DNA of 64,000 nucleotides from Acidimicrobiales bacterium (GCA_035531755.1 DATKSK010000003.1:62001-126000), one strand, 5' to 3'; positions 46,505 to 54,495 are shown, numbered from the stretch's first letter. A program made the numbers and translations. Notes: generated by a model not told the origin, from the letters alone.

Positions 46505-47751
46505 GCACCACCCCGGGGGCCACGGGGCCCGCCGACGCCGGGTTCGCGCCGCCCCCGTACCCCTACGACCGCCTGGCGGCGCTGGCGCGGCGGGCCGACG
46601 CCCACCCCGGCGGCGTGGTGGACCTGTCGGTGGGCACCCCCTGCGACGCGCCGCCCGACGCCGTCGTGCGGGCGTTGGCGACGTCGGGGGCCGAACGTGG
46701 GTACCCGGCGTCGATCGGCAGCGAGGCGCTGCGCGGGGCGTCGGCGTCGTGGATGGCGCGTCGCTTCGGTGCCGCCGTCGACCCCGCGCAGGTGGCGGCG
46801 TGCGTCGGCACCAAGGAGTTCGTGGCCACGACGGCGTGGTTCCTGCGGTTGCGCACACCGGGCCGCGACACCGTGCTGGCGCCGGCCGTGGCGTACCCCA
46901 CCTACGCCATGGGGGCGCGCCTGGCGGGGTGCCGCCTGGTGGCGGTGCCCGAGGTCGACGGCGGCGGCCTCGACCTGGCCGTCGTCGCCGACGCCGATGC
47001 CGAACGGGCGCTGTGCCTGTGGGTCAACAGCCCCGCCAACCCGTCGGGCACGCGCACCGACCTCGGGGCGGCGGCCGCCTGGGGCCGGGCGCGCGGCGTG
47101 CCGGTGCTCTCCGACGAGTGCTACGCCGAGTTCACCTGGGACGGGGACCCGGCGAGCGTCGTGCAGCACGGCCCCGAGGGCGTGGTGGCCGTCCACTCGC
47201 TGTCCAAGCGCTCGAACATGGCGGGCGTGCGCGTCGGCTTCTACGCGGGCGACGGCGACGTCGTCGGGTACCTCTCCGAGGTCCGCAAGCACGCCGGGCT
47301 CATGGTGCCCGGGCCCGTGCAGGCCGCCGCCGTGGTCGCCTGGGACGACGACGCCCACGTCGACGAGCAGCGGGCCCGCTACCGACGGCGGCTCGAGCTC
47401 CTGGCGCGGACCCTGGGCGCCGCCGGCCTCGACGTCACCCTGCCCGCCGGCGGGTTCTATCTGTGGGTGCCGGTCCCGTCGTGGGCGCAGGCGCGGGGCG
47501 CGGCGGAGGGGCGCCCCGGGGCCTGGGTGCTGACCGAGGCCCTCGCCGACGCGGGCGGGGTCCTCGTCAGCCCGGGGGAGTTCTACGGGGAGCGGGCCGC
47601 CGGGTTCGTCCGGGTGGCGGCCGTCCAGCCCGACGACCGGCTCCGGCTCGTGGCGCAGCGCCTGGCGTCGTCCACCCACCCGCAGCTCGGTGGGGGGCGC
47701 GCCGCGGCGGCGCGCCGGGATGTCGCCGGAAGCGACGGGCCGGGCCGGTAA
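46501..47751 (+). CDS. dapC: Succinyldiaminopimelate transaminase (DapC-type)
   Basis: 416 residues, fold-type I aminotransferase. Seen are VDLSVGTPCDAPP, NSPANPSGTRTDL, SDECYAEF, and the PLP lysine in HSLSKRSNMAGVRVGFY. It should make N-succinyl-LL-diaminopimelate from the keto acid. The annotation comes from class I aminotransferase sequence plus location between dapF and dapD; general aminotransferases look similar. A 50-residue Ala/Arg tail ends the protein. Its TAA stop forms part of the dapD promoter. Confidence 0.85.
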   Translation: MSTTPGATGPADAGFAPPPYPYDRLAALARRADAHPGGVVDLSVGTPCDAPPDAVVRALATSGAERGYPASIGSEALRGASASWMARRFGAAVDPAQVAACVGTKEFVATTAWFLRLRTPGRDTVLAPAVAYPTYAMGARLAGCRLVAVPEVDGGGLDLAVVADADAERALCLWVNSPANPSGTRTDLGAAAAWGRARGVPVLSDECYAEFTWDGDPASVVQHGPEGVVAVHSLSKRSNMAGVRVGFYAGDGDVVGYLSEVRKHAGLMVPGPVQAAAVVAWDDDAHVDEQRARYRRRLELLARTLGAAGLDVTLPAGGFYLWVPVPSWAQARGAAEGRPGAWVLTEALADAGGVLVSPGEFYGERAAGFVRVAAVQPDDRLRLVAQRLASSTHPQLGGGRAAAARRDVAGSDGPGR

Positions 47752-47754
47752 CCT
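47749..47754 (+). promoter_or_regulatory. dapD -10 built on the dapC stop codon
   Basis: TAACCT begins with the dapC stop TAA and ends six bases before the dapD ATG at 47761. It would let dapD be transcribed leaderless in addition to readthrough from dapC. Confidence 0.55.
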
Positions 47755-47760
47755 CGGGCG

Positions 47761-48585
47761 ATGGCCGACCTGCCGTCCCAGATCGACGAGCTGTGGGCCC
47801 GGGTGGACGAGCTCGGCCCGGCCGACGCCGACGCCCTCGAGATCGTCACGGAGGCCGTCGAGCTCCTCGACCGTGGCGAGGCGCGCGTGGCCGAGGTCGA
47901 CACCGGGGGTGAGGTCGTCGTCCACGGGTGGCTCAAGACGGCGATACTCCTGCTGTTCCGCCTGCGCGCCATGGAGACGACGGAGCTCGGGCCGTTCGAG
48001 TTCGCCGACAAGCTCCCGCTCAAGACGGGCTACGCGGCAGCCGGCGTGCGCGTCGTCCCGGGCGCCTCGGCACGTTGGGGCTCGTTCCTCGACCGCGGCG
48101 TGATCCTCATGCCGAGCTACGTCAACATCGGGGCCCGGGTGGGGGCGCAGACCATGGTGGACACGTGGGCGACGGTGGGGTCGTGCGCGCAGATCGGGGC
48201 CCGCGTGCACCTTTCTGGCGGTGTCGGCATCGGCGGCGTGCTCGAGCCGCCCAACGCCGCGCCCGTCATGGTCGGCGACGACGCCCTGATCGGCAGCCGG
48301 AGCATGGTGACCCAGGGCGCCCGCGTGGGGGAGGGGGCCGTGCTGGGCGAGGGCGTGATCCTCAACCCCGGCATGCCCGTGATCGACGCCGCCACCGGCG
48401 ATGAGCTCGGCCGGGGGGTGGTGCCGCCGTGGAGCGTGGCCGTGAGCGCGTCGCGGCGGCGCGAGTTCCCCGGTGGGGAGTTCTTCCTGCCCTGTGTCCT
48501 CGTGATCAGGCGGCTCGAGCCCGGCGAGCGCCACGACAAGGCCAAGCTCGAGGCGGTGCTGCGCGAGCACCAGGTCGCCACCTGA
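47761..48585 (+). CDS. dapD: Tetrahydrodipicolinate N-succinyltransferase, E. coli-like type
   Basis: 274 residues, the same length as the E. coli enzyme. Left-handed beta-helix region with LMPSYVNIGA, TMVDTWATVGSCAQIG and HLSGGVGIGGVLEP, which are close to E. coli DapD as I recall it. The mycobacterial DapD lacks these and is longer, so this copy is of the other type. It transfers succinyl from succinyl-CoA to tetrahydrodipicolinate. Directly follows dapC and precedes dapE. Confidence in function is high. Confidence 0.95.
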   Translation: MADLPSQIDELWARVDELGPADADALEIVTEAVELLDRGEARVAEVDTGGEVVVHGWLKTAILLLFRLRAMETTELGPFEFADKLPLKTGYAAAGVRVVPGASARWGSFLDRGVILMPSYVNIGARVGAQTMVDTWATVGSCAQIGARVHLSGGVGIGGVLEPPNAAPVMVGDDALIGSRSMVTQGARVGEGAVLGEGVILNPGMPVIDAATGDELGRGVVPPWSVAVSASRRREFPGGEFFLPCVLVIRRLEPGERHDKAKLEAVLREHQVAT

Positions 48586-48607
48586 CCGGCCGAGCCACGG
48601 GCCCGAC

Positions 48608-49720
48608 GTGACCGACCTGCTCGCCCTGGCGGCGGAGCTCGTCGCCATCCCCTCGGTGAGCCACCACGAGGCCGTGCTGGCCGACCGCGTGGAGGCCGAG
48701 CTGCGCGCCGGCGCGCACCTCGAGGTCGACCGGGTCGGGGACACGGTGGTGGCCCGCACGCGGCTCGGCCGGGAGCGGCGCGTCGTGCTCGCCGGCCACC
48801 TCGACACCGTGCCACCCTTCGGTGACGGGGGACCACGCGTCGAGGGCGACGTGCTGTGGGGCCTGGGCGCGGTGGACATGAAAGGCGGGCTGGCCGTGCT
48901 CCTCGACCTGGCCCGGTCGGTCGCCGAGCCCGGCGTCGACGTGACGTACGTGCTCTACAGCTGCGAGGAGGTGGAGCGCCGGCACAGCGGCCTCGGTCGC
49001 CTGGCGGCGACGCGTCCCGATCTGTTGGCCGCCGACGCCGCCGTCCTGGGCGAGCCCACCGGCGGTGTCGTGGAGGCGGGGTGCCAGGGGACGATGCGCG
49101 CCGTCGTCTCGATCGGCGGCCGGCGGGCGCACACGGCGAGGCCGTGGACGGGTGTCAACGCCGTGCACAGGCTCTCCCCGTTCCTCGACGCGCTGGCGCG
49201 CTACGAGCCCCGGAGCGTGGTGCTCGACGGCTGCGAGTACACCGAACAGCTCCAGGCGGTGGGTGTCGAGGGCGGTGTCGCCGGGAACGTCGTCCCCGAT
49301 CGGGCCACGCTCACCGTGAACTACCGCTTCGCCCCCGACCGCGACACCGCGGCCGCCACCGCGGGCCTGCTGGCACTGCTCGGCCCGGGCGTGGACGCGG
49401 CCGCCGGTGACTCGTTCGAGGTGGTGGACGCCGCCCCCGGCGCGCCGCCGGCGCTCGGCCACCCGGTCCTGGCCGCCCTGGTGGCGGCCACGGGGACCCC
49501 CCCGCGGGCCAAGGTCGGGTGGACCGACGTGGCCACCTTCGGCGAGATCGGCGTGGCCGCCACGAACTTCGGCCCCGGGGACCCGCTCCTCGCCCACACG
49601 CCCGACGAGCGCGTGTCGCGCCACCAGCTCGAGCAGGCGCGTGACGTCCTGGCCACCATGCTGGACGCTGCCGGCCGATCCCCGTCGGGGCCGCCCGGAA
49701 GGCGACGGCCGAGGCCGTGA
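48608..49720 (+). CDS. dapE: Succinyl-diaminopimelate desuccinylase
   Basis: 370 residues, M20 zinc peptidase family. AGHLDTVPPFG (first zinc ligand), WGLGAVDMKGGLAV, the catalytic YSCEEVE and LGEPTGGVVEAGCQGTMR, and HTPDERVS near the end. It removes succinate to give LL-diaminopimelate. Its pattern (GHLDTVP, CEE, GEPT, APDRDTAAA) resembles the mycobacterial enzyme, unlike the neighbouring DapD. It converges on lexA with a 37-base gap. Confidence 0.94.
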   Translation: MTDLLALAAELVAIPSVSHHEAVLADRVEAELRAGAHLEVDRVGDTVVARTRLGRERRVVLAGHLDTVPPFGDGGPRVEGDVLWGLGAVDMKGGLAVLLDLARSVAEPGVDVTYVLYSCEEVERRHSGLGRLAATRPDLLAADAAVLGEPTGGVVEAGCQGTMRAVVSIGGRRAHTARPWTGVNAVHRLSPFLDALARYEPRSVVLDGCEYTEQLQAVGVEGGVAGNVVPDRATLTVNYRFAPDRDTAAATAGLLALLGPGVDAAAGDSFEVVDAAPGAPPALGHPVLAALVAATGTPPRAKVGWTDVATFGEIGVAATNFGPGDPLLAHTPDERVSRHQLEQARDVLATMLDAAGRSPSGPPGRRRPRP

Positions 49721-49733
49721 CGGCGCGCCGGCG

Positions 49734-49758
49734 ACCGGGTGATCGGGTGGCGCCCGGT
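49734..49758. terminator. Hairpin between convergent dapE and lexA
   Basis: ACCGGG (49734-49739) can pair with CCCGGT (49753-49758) across the gap between the two stop codons. No T-run; a weak bidirectional terminator candidate. Confidence 0.35.
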
Positions 49759-50387
49759 CAGAGCCGGCGCAGCACCGTGACGACGCGCCCGTAGACCGTC
49801 ACCTCGTCGCGGCCGAACTCCATGGGGGACAACGCGCTGTTGGCGGGGGAGAGCACGATCTTCGCGCGGCGGCGGGCGAACGTCTTGACCGTGGCCTCGT
49901 CGCCGGGGATGCCGGCCACCACCACGTCGCCGTTCTCGGCGTCGGGCTGCTGGCGCACGACGACGTAGTCGCCGTCGAAGATGCCCGCCTCGATCATGGA
50001 GTCGCCCCGCACGCGCAGCATGAACACCGATCCGGTTCCCGTGAAGTCCTCGGGCAAGGGGAGCAGTTCCTCCACGTTCTCGCTGGCGAGCACCCCGGTG
50101 CCGGCCGCCACGTCTCCCAGCAGGGGCACGTGCCGCACGGGCCGGGCCGCCATGGCGGCCCGCGAGGAGGGGTCGAAGCGCACTTCCATGGCACGGGGTT
50201 TGGTCGGGTCCCGGCGCAGGTAGCCCTCGCGCTGGAGCACCGCCAGGTGGGCGTGGACCGTGGACGACGACGTCAGGCCGACGGCCTCGCCGATCTCGCG
50301 TACCGACGGCGGATAGCCGCGTTCGCGCAGGCTGTTGCCGATGAACTCGAGGATCTCGAGCCGCTTGCCCGTCAACGCCTCCGCCAT
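49758..50387 (-). CDS. lexA: SOS repressor LexA
   Basis: 209 residues from ATG 50387 with GAGGAGAC eight bases upstream. Winged helix-turn-helix at about 1-70 with GYPPSVREIGEAVGLTSSSTVHAHL. The self-cleavage site is the Ala-Gly in DVAAGTGV, the nucleophile serine lies in RGDSMIEAG and the lysine in ATVKTFARR. RecA-stimulated cleavage lifts repression of DNA-damage genes. Two LexA boxes lie in its own promoter and two at the divergent LysM gene, so it probably represses both. Confidence 0.97.
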   Translation of the reverse strand: MAEALTGKRLEILEFIGNSLRERGYPPSVREIGEAVGLTSSSTVHAHLAVLQREGYLRRDPTKPRAMEVRFDPSSRAAMAARPVRHVPLLGDVAAGTGVLASENVEELLPLPEDFTGTGSVFMLRVRGDSMIEAGIFDGDYVVVRQQPDAENGDVVVAGIPGDEATVKTFARRRAKIVLSPANSALSPMEFGRDEVTVYGRVVTVLRRL

Positions 50388-50460
50388 GTGCCGTCTCCTC
50401 ACGGGACCGTGCTCGGGAGTGCGAGCCACCGCCGACCTCACGGGGCGCGCCCGAGCGCAC

Positions 50461-50474
50461 CGAACACCAGTTCG
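50461..50474. promoter_or_regulatory. LexA box 1 (lexA side)
   Basis: CGAACACCAGTTCG, a match to the actinobacterial SOS operator CGAAC-N4-GTTCG. It sits at the predicted transcription start of lexA, five bases after its -10. Confidence 0.85.
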
Positions 50475-50478
50475 TGAC

Positions 50479-50507
50479 ACCGTACCCCGACGGGCCGCCG
50501 GGGGCAA
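50479..50507 (-). promoter_or_regulatory. lexA promoter
   Basis: On the minus strand TTGCCC (50507-50502), 17 bases, TACGGT (50484-50479). The -35 overlaps LexA box 2 and the start region overlaps box 1. A leader of about 85 bases precedes lexA. Confidence 0.6.
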
Positions 50508-50518
50508 ACACCTGTTCG
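50505..50518. promoter_or_regulatory. LexA box 2 (lexA side, one mismatch)
   Basis: CAAACACCTGTTCG differs by one base from the CGAAC-N4-GTTCG consensus. It overlaps the lexA -35 element and is probably a lower-affinity operator. Confidence 0.65.
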
Positions 50519-50644
50519 CCGGTCCGGGCGCCACGGCCCGGGTGGGCGGTGTCACAGCCCCCTGTCACGATGCCGGCGTGGATCGATCAGCACGACGACG
50601 GCGGCCGCCCCGGGCGCGCCGGCCCGGGGCGTACCGGCTCCCCC

Positions 50645-50673
50645 TTGACACGAACACCTGTTCGTGGTGTCAT
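50645..50673 (+). promoter_or_regulatory. SOS promoter of the LysM gene
   Basis: TTGACA (50645-50650), a 17-base spacer entirely occupied by a perfect LexA box, then TGTCAT (50668-50673). An operator between -35 and -10 is an efficient repression layout. Confidence 0.7.
50651..50664. promoter_or_regulatory. LexA box 3 (LysM gene spacer)
   Basis: CGAACACCTGTTCG, a perfect CGAAC-N4-GTTCG match whose palindrome extends one or two bases on both sides. Confidence 0.9.
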
Positions 50674-50683
50674 GACGCGATGA

Positions 50684-50697
50684 CGAACATGCGTTCG
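50684..50697. promoter_or_regulatory. LexA box 4 (LysM gene leader)
   Basis: CGAACATGCGTTCG, a second perfect box, 14 bases before the GTG at 50712 and just downstream of the predicted transcription start. Confidence 0.85.
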
Positions 50698-50711
50698 ACC
50701 GGTCGGGTCGG

Positions 50712-51230
50712 GTGGCCGTCGTGACGGCCCTGGCCCTGGCACCGGTCCCGGCAGGGCGGCGTCAGGGGTCCGGTGGTCCGGTGGCGATGCCGTCGTGGCC
50801 CGGGTCGTCCGTCCCGCCGGTAGGGCTGTCGGGACCGTGCCGGCCGCTTCACATCCCCGAGGCCGAGGTCCGGTGCCACCCGGCGCGTCCCACGCGCGCC
50901 GGGTGCACCACCGGAGTCGGAGTGACCCGGCCGAGCGCCGCGGTCCGGCGCCGGCGGGTCCTCCTCGGGACGGTGGCGGCGGGCCTGATCGCCGCCCTCG
51001 CCCTGCCCTGGGGCGGTGCCGGGGGCCAGCCCCTCGCCACCTCCGGTCCCGCCCGGGCGGGGGGAGCGGTCGCCCACCACACCGGCTACGTCGTCCAGCC
51101 GGGGGACACGCTGTGGTCGATCGCCGAACGACTCGACCCGTCCGGCGATCCCCGGCCGCTGGTGGCGCAGCTCGCCGCCGAGGTGGGCGGTGACACCGTG
51201 GTCCCCGGGGAGCACGTCGTCCTTCCCTGA
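50712..51230 (+). CDS. SOS-controlled LysM-domain membrane protein (ChiZ/DivS position)
   Basis: 172 residues from GTG 50712. A long basic N-terminus (1-80) leads to one membrane segment (about 82-102) and a C-terminal LysM domain (about 124-172) with YVVQPGDTLWSIAERL. LysM binds peptidoglycan glycan chains. The gene is divergent from lexA, precedes nrdR and has two LexA boxes. In M. tuberculosis the same position holds Rv2719c (ChiZ), and in corynebacteria the SOS cell-division inhibitor DivS. By that analogy it may delay division after DNA damage. The start is uncertain because no ATG lies in frame. Confidence 0.75.
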   Translation: MAVVTALALAPVPAGRRQGSGGPVAMPSWPGSSVPPVGLSGPCRPLHIPEAEVRCHPARPTRAGCTTGVGVTRPSAAVRRRRVLLGTVAAGLIAALALPWGGAGGQPLATSGPARAGGAVAHHTGYVVQPGDTLWSIAERLDPSGDPRPLVAQLAAEVGGDTVVPGEHVVLP

Positions 51231-51250
51231 CCGCTCGGAGAGAGCGGCAC

Positions 51251-51256
51251 TACGGT
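51251..51256 (+). promoter_or_regulatory. Leaderless-type -10 for nrdR
   Basis: TACGGT ends seven bases before GTG 51264, which gives the standard NrdR N-terminus. It supports 51264 over the in-frame GTG at 51255. Confidence 0.6.
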
Positions 51257-51263
51257 GGGACCG

Positions 51264-51734
51264 GTGCGGTGTCCGTGGTGTCAGAGTCTCGAGGACAAGG
51301 TCGTCGACTCGCGCCTCGCCGAGGACGGCGTCGCCATCCGTCGCCGCCGTGAGTGCCTGTCGTGCAACCGGAGGTTCACCACCTACGAACGCCTCGAAGA
51401 GTCGCCGTTGTGGGTGGTCAAGCGCAGCGGGCTGCGGGAGCCCTTCGATCGCGCCAAGGTCGTGGCGGGCGTGCGCGCCGCCACCAAGAACCGTCCGGTC
51501 AGCGAAGAGAAGCTCGAGGAGATCGCCCAGCAAGTCGAGGAGTCGCTGCGGGGTGCCGGGGCCGAGGTGACCAGCCAGCAGATCGGTCTGGCCGTCCTGG
51601 AGCGCCTGCGCGACGTGGACGACGTGGCCTACCTGCGGTTCGCGTCCGTCTACAAGGGATTCGAGGACCTGGGGGACTTCCAGCGCGAGGTGGGCCTGCT
51701 GACCAAGACCACCGAGCCCAAGCGCCGGACCTGA
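51264..51734 (+). CDS. nrdR: Transcriptional repressor NrdR
   Basis: 156 residues. N-terminal zinc ribbon with RCPWCQ and CLSCNRRFTTYER (four cysteines), then an ATP-cone domain with VKRSGLREPFDRAKVVAGV. NrdR senses ATP/dATP and represses ribonucleotide reductase genes; none is in the window. Starting at 51264 gives the canonical VRCPWCQ beginning. The lexA-LysM-nrdR order is the same as in mycobacteria. Confidence 0.97.
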   Translation: MRCPWCQSLEDKVVDSRLAEDGVAIRRRRECLSCNRRFTTYERLEESPLWVVKRSGLREPFDRAKVVAGVRAATKNRPVSEEKLEEIAQQVEESLRGAGAEVTSQQIGLAVLERLRDVDDVAYLRFASVYKGFEDLGDFQREVGLLTKTTEPKRRT

Positions 51735-51738
51735 CTGC

Positions 51739-52449
51739 GTGGCGGAGCTGCTCGACGCGGTGCCGGGGATGGTGCTCGCCGTCTACGCGCATCCCGACGA
51801 CCCCGACGTGTCGTGCGGGGGGACGCTGGCCCGCTGGGCGAGGGCGGGTGCCGAGGTGCACGTCCTCATCTGCACCAACGGGGACAAGGGGAGCGCGGAC
51901 CCCGCCGAGGACCCTGGAGCGCTGGCCGTCCGGCGCACCGGTGAGGCGGCGGAGGCGGCCGCCGTGCTGGGCCTCGCCGGTCAGCACTTTCTCGGGTACC
52001 CCGACGGCGAGTTGGTGGACGACGCGCCCTTCCGGGGCGCCCTGGTGGCCTGGGTGCGCCGGCTCCGACCGCTGACCGTGCTCGGACCGGACCCCACCGC
52101 GGTGTTCTTCGGGGAGGACTATTTCAACCACCGCGACCACCGCACGACGGGGTTCGCGCTCCTCGACGCCCTGTCGCCGGCGGCGGCGCTGCCGCACTAC
52201 TTCCCGGAGGCCGGACCCGCCCACCAGGTGGAGACGGCCCTGCTGTCGGGAACCCTCGAGCCCACGGTGTGGGTGGACGTGACCGCCACCATCGACGACA
52301 AGGCGGCCGCCGTCTCGTGTCACCGCAGCCAGTTCGCCGAAAGTGGTGAGTGGGCGCGTCGCGCCGTGCGCGAGCGCGCCGTGGAGGACGGGCGCCGCGC
52401 CGGTGTCGCCTACGCCGAGGGCTTCCGTCGCTTGCGGCTCGGTGGCTGA
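51739..52449 (+). CDS. PIG-L family deacetylase (LmbE-like)
   Basis: 236 residues from GTG 51739. Zinc-binding AHPDDPDVSCGGTLARW near the start and HRDHRTTG near residue 134, as in N-acetylglucosaminyl deacetylases of the PIG-L/LmbE family, which includes MshB and Mca of mycothiol metabolism. The substrate cannot be fixed from these motifs. Four bases after nrdR and overlapping dinB by eight, so probably cotranscribed. Confidence 0.86.
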   Translation: MAELLDAVPGMVLAVYAHPDDPDVSCGGTLARWARAGAEVHVLICTNGDKGSADPAEDPGALAVRRTGEAAEAAAVLGLAGQHFLGYPDGELVDDAPFRGALVAWVRRLRPLTVLGPDPTAVFFGEDYFNHRDHRTTGFALLDALSPAAALPHYFPEAGPAHQVETALLSGTLEPTVWVDVTATIDDKAAAVSCHRSQFAESGEWARRAVRERAVEDGRRAGVAYAEGFRRLRLGG

Positions 52450-53800
52450 GCGCCCCGGCCCCGAACCCCTCGGCGGGCAGGACGTGCCCGACGCCAGGGC
52501 GTGCACCGTCCTGCACGTGGACATGGACTCCTTCTTCGCGTCCGTGGAGGTCCTCGACGACCCGTTGCTCGCGGGGCGGCCGGTGATCGTCGGCGGCGCC
52601 GGCGCTCGCGGGGTGGTGGCGTCGTGCACCTACGAGGCGCGCGCCTACGGGATCCATTCCGCCATGCCCTCGGTGGAGGCCAGGCGGCGATGCCCGGACG
52701 CGGTGTTCCTGTCGGGCCGCTTCGGGCGGTACACAGAGGTGAGCGAGCAGTTGCACGCCGTGCTCCGCCGCTTCTCGCCGGTGGTGGAGGGCATCGCCCT
52801 CGACGAGGCGTTCCTGGACGTGGCCGGGGCGCGCCGGCTCCTCGGGGAGCCCTGCGACATCGCCCACGCCATTCGCCGGGACGTGCGCAACGACCTGCAC
52901 ATGGACTGTGCGGTGGGCGTGGCCCGCACCAAGGTGCTGGCCAAGCTGGCGTCGCGCGCCGCCAAGCCGGTGCCGTCCCCGTCCGGGCCCCGGCCCGGCC
53001 CGGGCGTCGTCACGGTGCTGCCCGCCGACGAGCTGGCGTTCCTCCATCCCCTGCCCGTGCGTGCCCTGTGGGGCGTGGGGCCCGCCACCGCCCGCCGCCT
53101 CGAGGGGCTCGGGGTCGTCACCGTCGGCGACCTCGCCCGCCTCCCCGCCGATTCACTGTGCCGGTCGGTGGGCGAGGCCAACGGACGGCTCCTGGCCGCC
53201 CTCGCCCGCGGCGACGACCACCGACCGGTGGTGCCGAGCCGCGCCGTCAAGTCGGTCGGTCACGAGGAGACCTTCGCGGTCGACCTCCACAGCCACGCGG
53301 ACCTGCACCGCCATGTGGTGCGCATGGCCGACGCCGTCGGCACGCGCCTGCGGGAGGCGGGCCTCGGTGGGAGGACGGTGACGGTCAAGGTCCGCTTCGG
53401 CGACCGGTCCACCGTCACCCGCTCGCACACGGTGGGCGCGCCCGTCGACTCCCCCCGCGTGCTCGGGGCCGTCGCCGGGGCCCTCCTCGACCTGGTCGAG
53501 GTGTCGGTGGGAGTCCGCCTCCTCGGGGTGTCGGTGTCGGCGCTCGTCGAGGGCGGCGCGCCGGGCCTGCAGCTCTCCTTCGAGGACGGACCCGCACCCT
53601 CCGACCCGGCGCCGGCCGACGCCCGGCATCCCGCCTGGCGGGAGGTCGAGGCCGCGGTGTCGGGGATCCGGGCCCGCTACGGCCACGCCTCGGTGGGGCC
53701 GGCGGCCCTGGTGGGACGGCACGGGCTGGTCGTCAAGCAGCGGGGCGACACCCAGTGGGGACCGGGCGAGGAGCTGCCCGAGGACGGAGAGGGCCGGTGA
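52442..53800 (+). CDS. dinB: DNA polymerase IV (Y-family)
   Basis: About 452 residues. Catalytic VDMDSFFASVE near residue 25, TYEARAYGIHSAMP, and LDEAFLDV with the second acid pair. Helix-hairpin-helix region LPVRALWGVGPATARRLEGLG and a little-finger domain follow. It performs translesion synthesis. The C-terminal 90 residues carry QLSFEDG, a likely sliding-clamp motif, and an extra Pro-rich part. GTG 52442 is chosen; GTG 52484 is possible. No LexA box lies before it. Confidence 0.93.
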   Translation: MAERPGPEPLGGQDVPDARACTVLHVDMDSFFASVEVLDDPLLAGRPVIVGGAGARGVVASCTYEARAYGIHSAMPSVEARRRCPDAVFLSGRFGRYTEVSEQLHAVLRRFSPVVEGIALDEAFLDVAGARRLLGEPCDIAHAIRRDVRNDLHMDCAVGVARTKVLAKLASRAAKPVPSPSGPRPGPGVVTVLPADELAFLHPLPVRALWGVGPATARRLEGLGVVTVGDLARLPADSLCRSVGEANGRLLAALARGDDHRPVVPSRAVKSVGHEETFAVDLHSHADLHRHVVRMADAVGTRLREAGLGGRTVTVKVRFGDRSTVTRSHTVGAPVDSPRVLGAVAGALLDLVEVSVGVRLLGVSVSALVEGGAPGLQLSFEDGPAPSDPAPADARHPAWREVEAAVSGIRARYGHASVGPAALVGRHGLVVKQRGDTQWGPGEELPEDGEGR

Positions 53801-53802
53801 GT

Positions 53803-53819
53803 GACGCCCCACGGGCGTC
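53803..53819 (+). terminator. Hairpin just after dinB
   Basis: GACGCCC, a three-base CAC loop and GGGCGTC form a perfect seven-pair stem starting three bases after the dinB stop. No T-run. Confidence 0.45.
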
Positions 53820-53937
53820 GGCCGCCACGTTCGTCGACGGCCCACGAGCTCCCCGCGTGGGGTCGCCGCCCGGGGCGTCTGTGCCTCGGAGGTGCCTCGG
53901 GCGCGCAGGACCCGGCCCGAGAACACCCCGGGCGCCG

Positions 53938-53966
53938 TTGTCAGGCCTGCCGTCCGTGCCTAAGAT
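53938..53966 (+). promoter_or_regulatory. Promoter of the DUF3040 gene
   Basis: TTGTCA (53938-53943), 17 bases, TAAGAT (53961-53966): a good housekeeping promoter. Leader of about 40 bases to GTG 54012. The rest of the 211-base gap holds the dinB hairpin and a pair of gtgcctcgg direct repeats. Confidence 0.7.
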
Positions 53967-54011
53967 TGAGCTTTGCACGCCACGTCACGACGCGGCCGGA
54001 AGGGGGTGAGC

Positions 54012-54386
54012 GTGCCACTCTCCGAGCATGAGCAACGCGTGCTCCAGGAACTGGAGCAGGCGTTGTACCAACAGGACCCGGCCTTCGCCGACCGCGTCCG
54101 CTCGGAGAGCGTCTACCGCTACGCGGGCCGCTACCTGAAGTGGTCGGTCGCCGGATTCGTCGTCGGCCTGGCCGTCATGCTCGCGTTCTTCACGACTTCG
54201 GTGTTCCTGGGCTTCCTCGGGGTCCTCATCATGTTCGCCTCCCTCGTCACCTTCTGGACCAACGTCCGTCGGATGGGCAAGGCGGGGTGGGAGGACATCG
54301 GCCGCTCGTTGCGCGCCGACGGCATCGGCCACGCCGTGAGCGACACCCGCAGCTGGATGCGGGACCGCTTCCGCCGCAACCGGTAG
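54012..54386 (+). CDS. DUF3040 small membrane protein
   Basis: 124 residues from GTG 54012, with AAGGGGG six bases before it. The PLSEHEQRVLQELEQAL start and DPAFADRVR segment mark DUF3040, an actinobacterial family often found near mraZ. Two adjacent membrane segments (about 43-60 and 63-82) are followed by a basic tail. Function unknown in the family. dinB-DUF3040 leading toward the dcw cluster is a recurring arrangement. Confidence 0.88.
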   Translation: MPLSEHEQRVLQELEQALYQQDPAFADRVRSESVYRYAGRYLKWSVAGFVVGLAVMLAFFTTSVFLGFLGVLIMFASLVTFWTNVRRMGKAGWEDIGRSLRADGIGHAVSDTRSWMRDRFRRNR

Positions 54387-54401
54387 CGCGCCTGACCCGG
54401 G

Positions 54402-54495
54402 GCCGACGGCTGTGCCGCACGGTGCGCCGACGGTGCGGTGCCGCGGGCCCGCCGACGGTGCGGTGCCGCGGGGCCCGCCGACGGTAGGGTGCCGC
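54402..54495. repeat. 24-26 bp tandem repeats before the ROK kinase gene
   Basis: A degenerate copy (54402-54425), two near-identical copies (54426-54450 and 54451-54476) and a partial copy (54477-54495) of gccgacggtgcggtgccgcg plus a few bases. In the last copy gcggt has become agggt, creating the TAGGGT promoter element. Confidence 0.88.
54485..54490 (+). promoter_or_regulatory. Near-leaderless -10 for the ROK kinase
   Basis: TAGGGT ends eight bases before GTG 54499. It lies within the final, altered copy of the upstream tandem repeat. Confidence 0.5.

Noticed and set aside
53803-53819. Perfect hairpin after dinB as a strong intrinsic terminator
   Set aside because: No T-run follows, so I list it only as a candidate. 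The same applies to several other GC hairpins, which are common by chance at this GC content.
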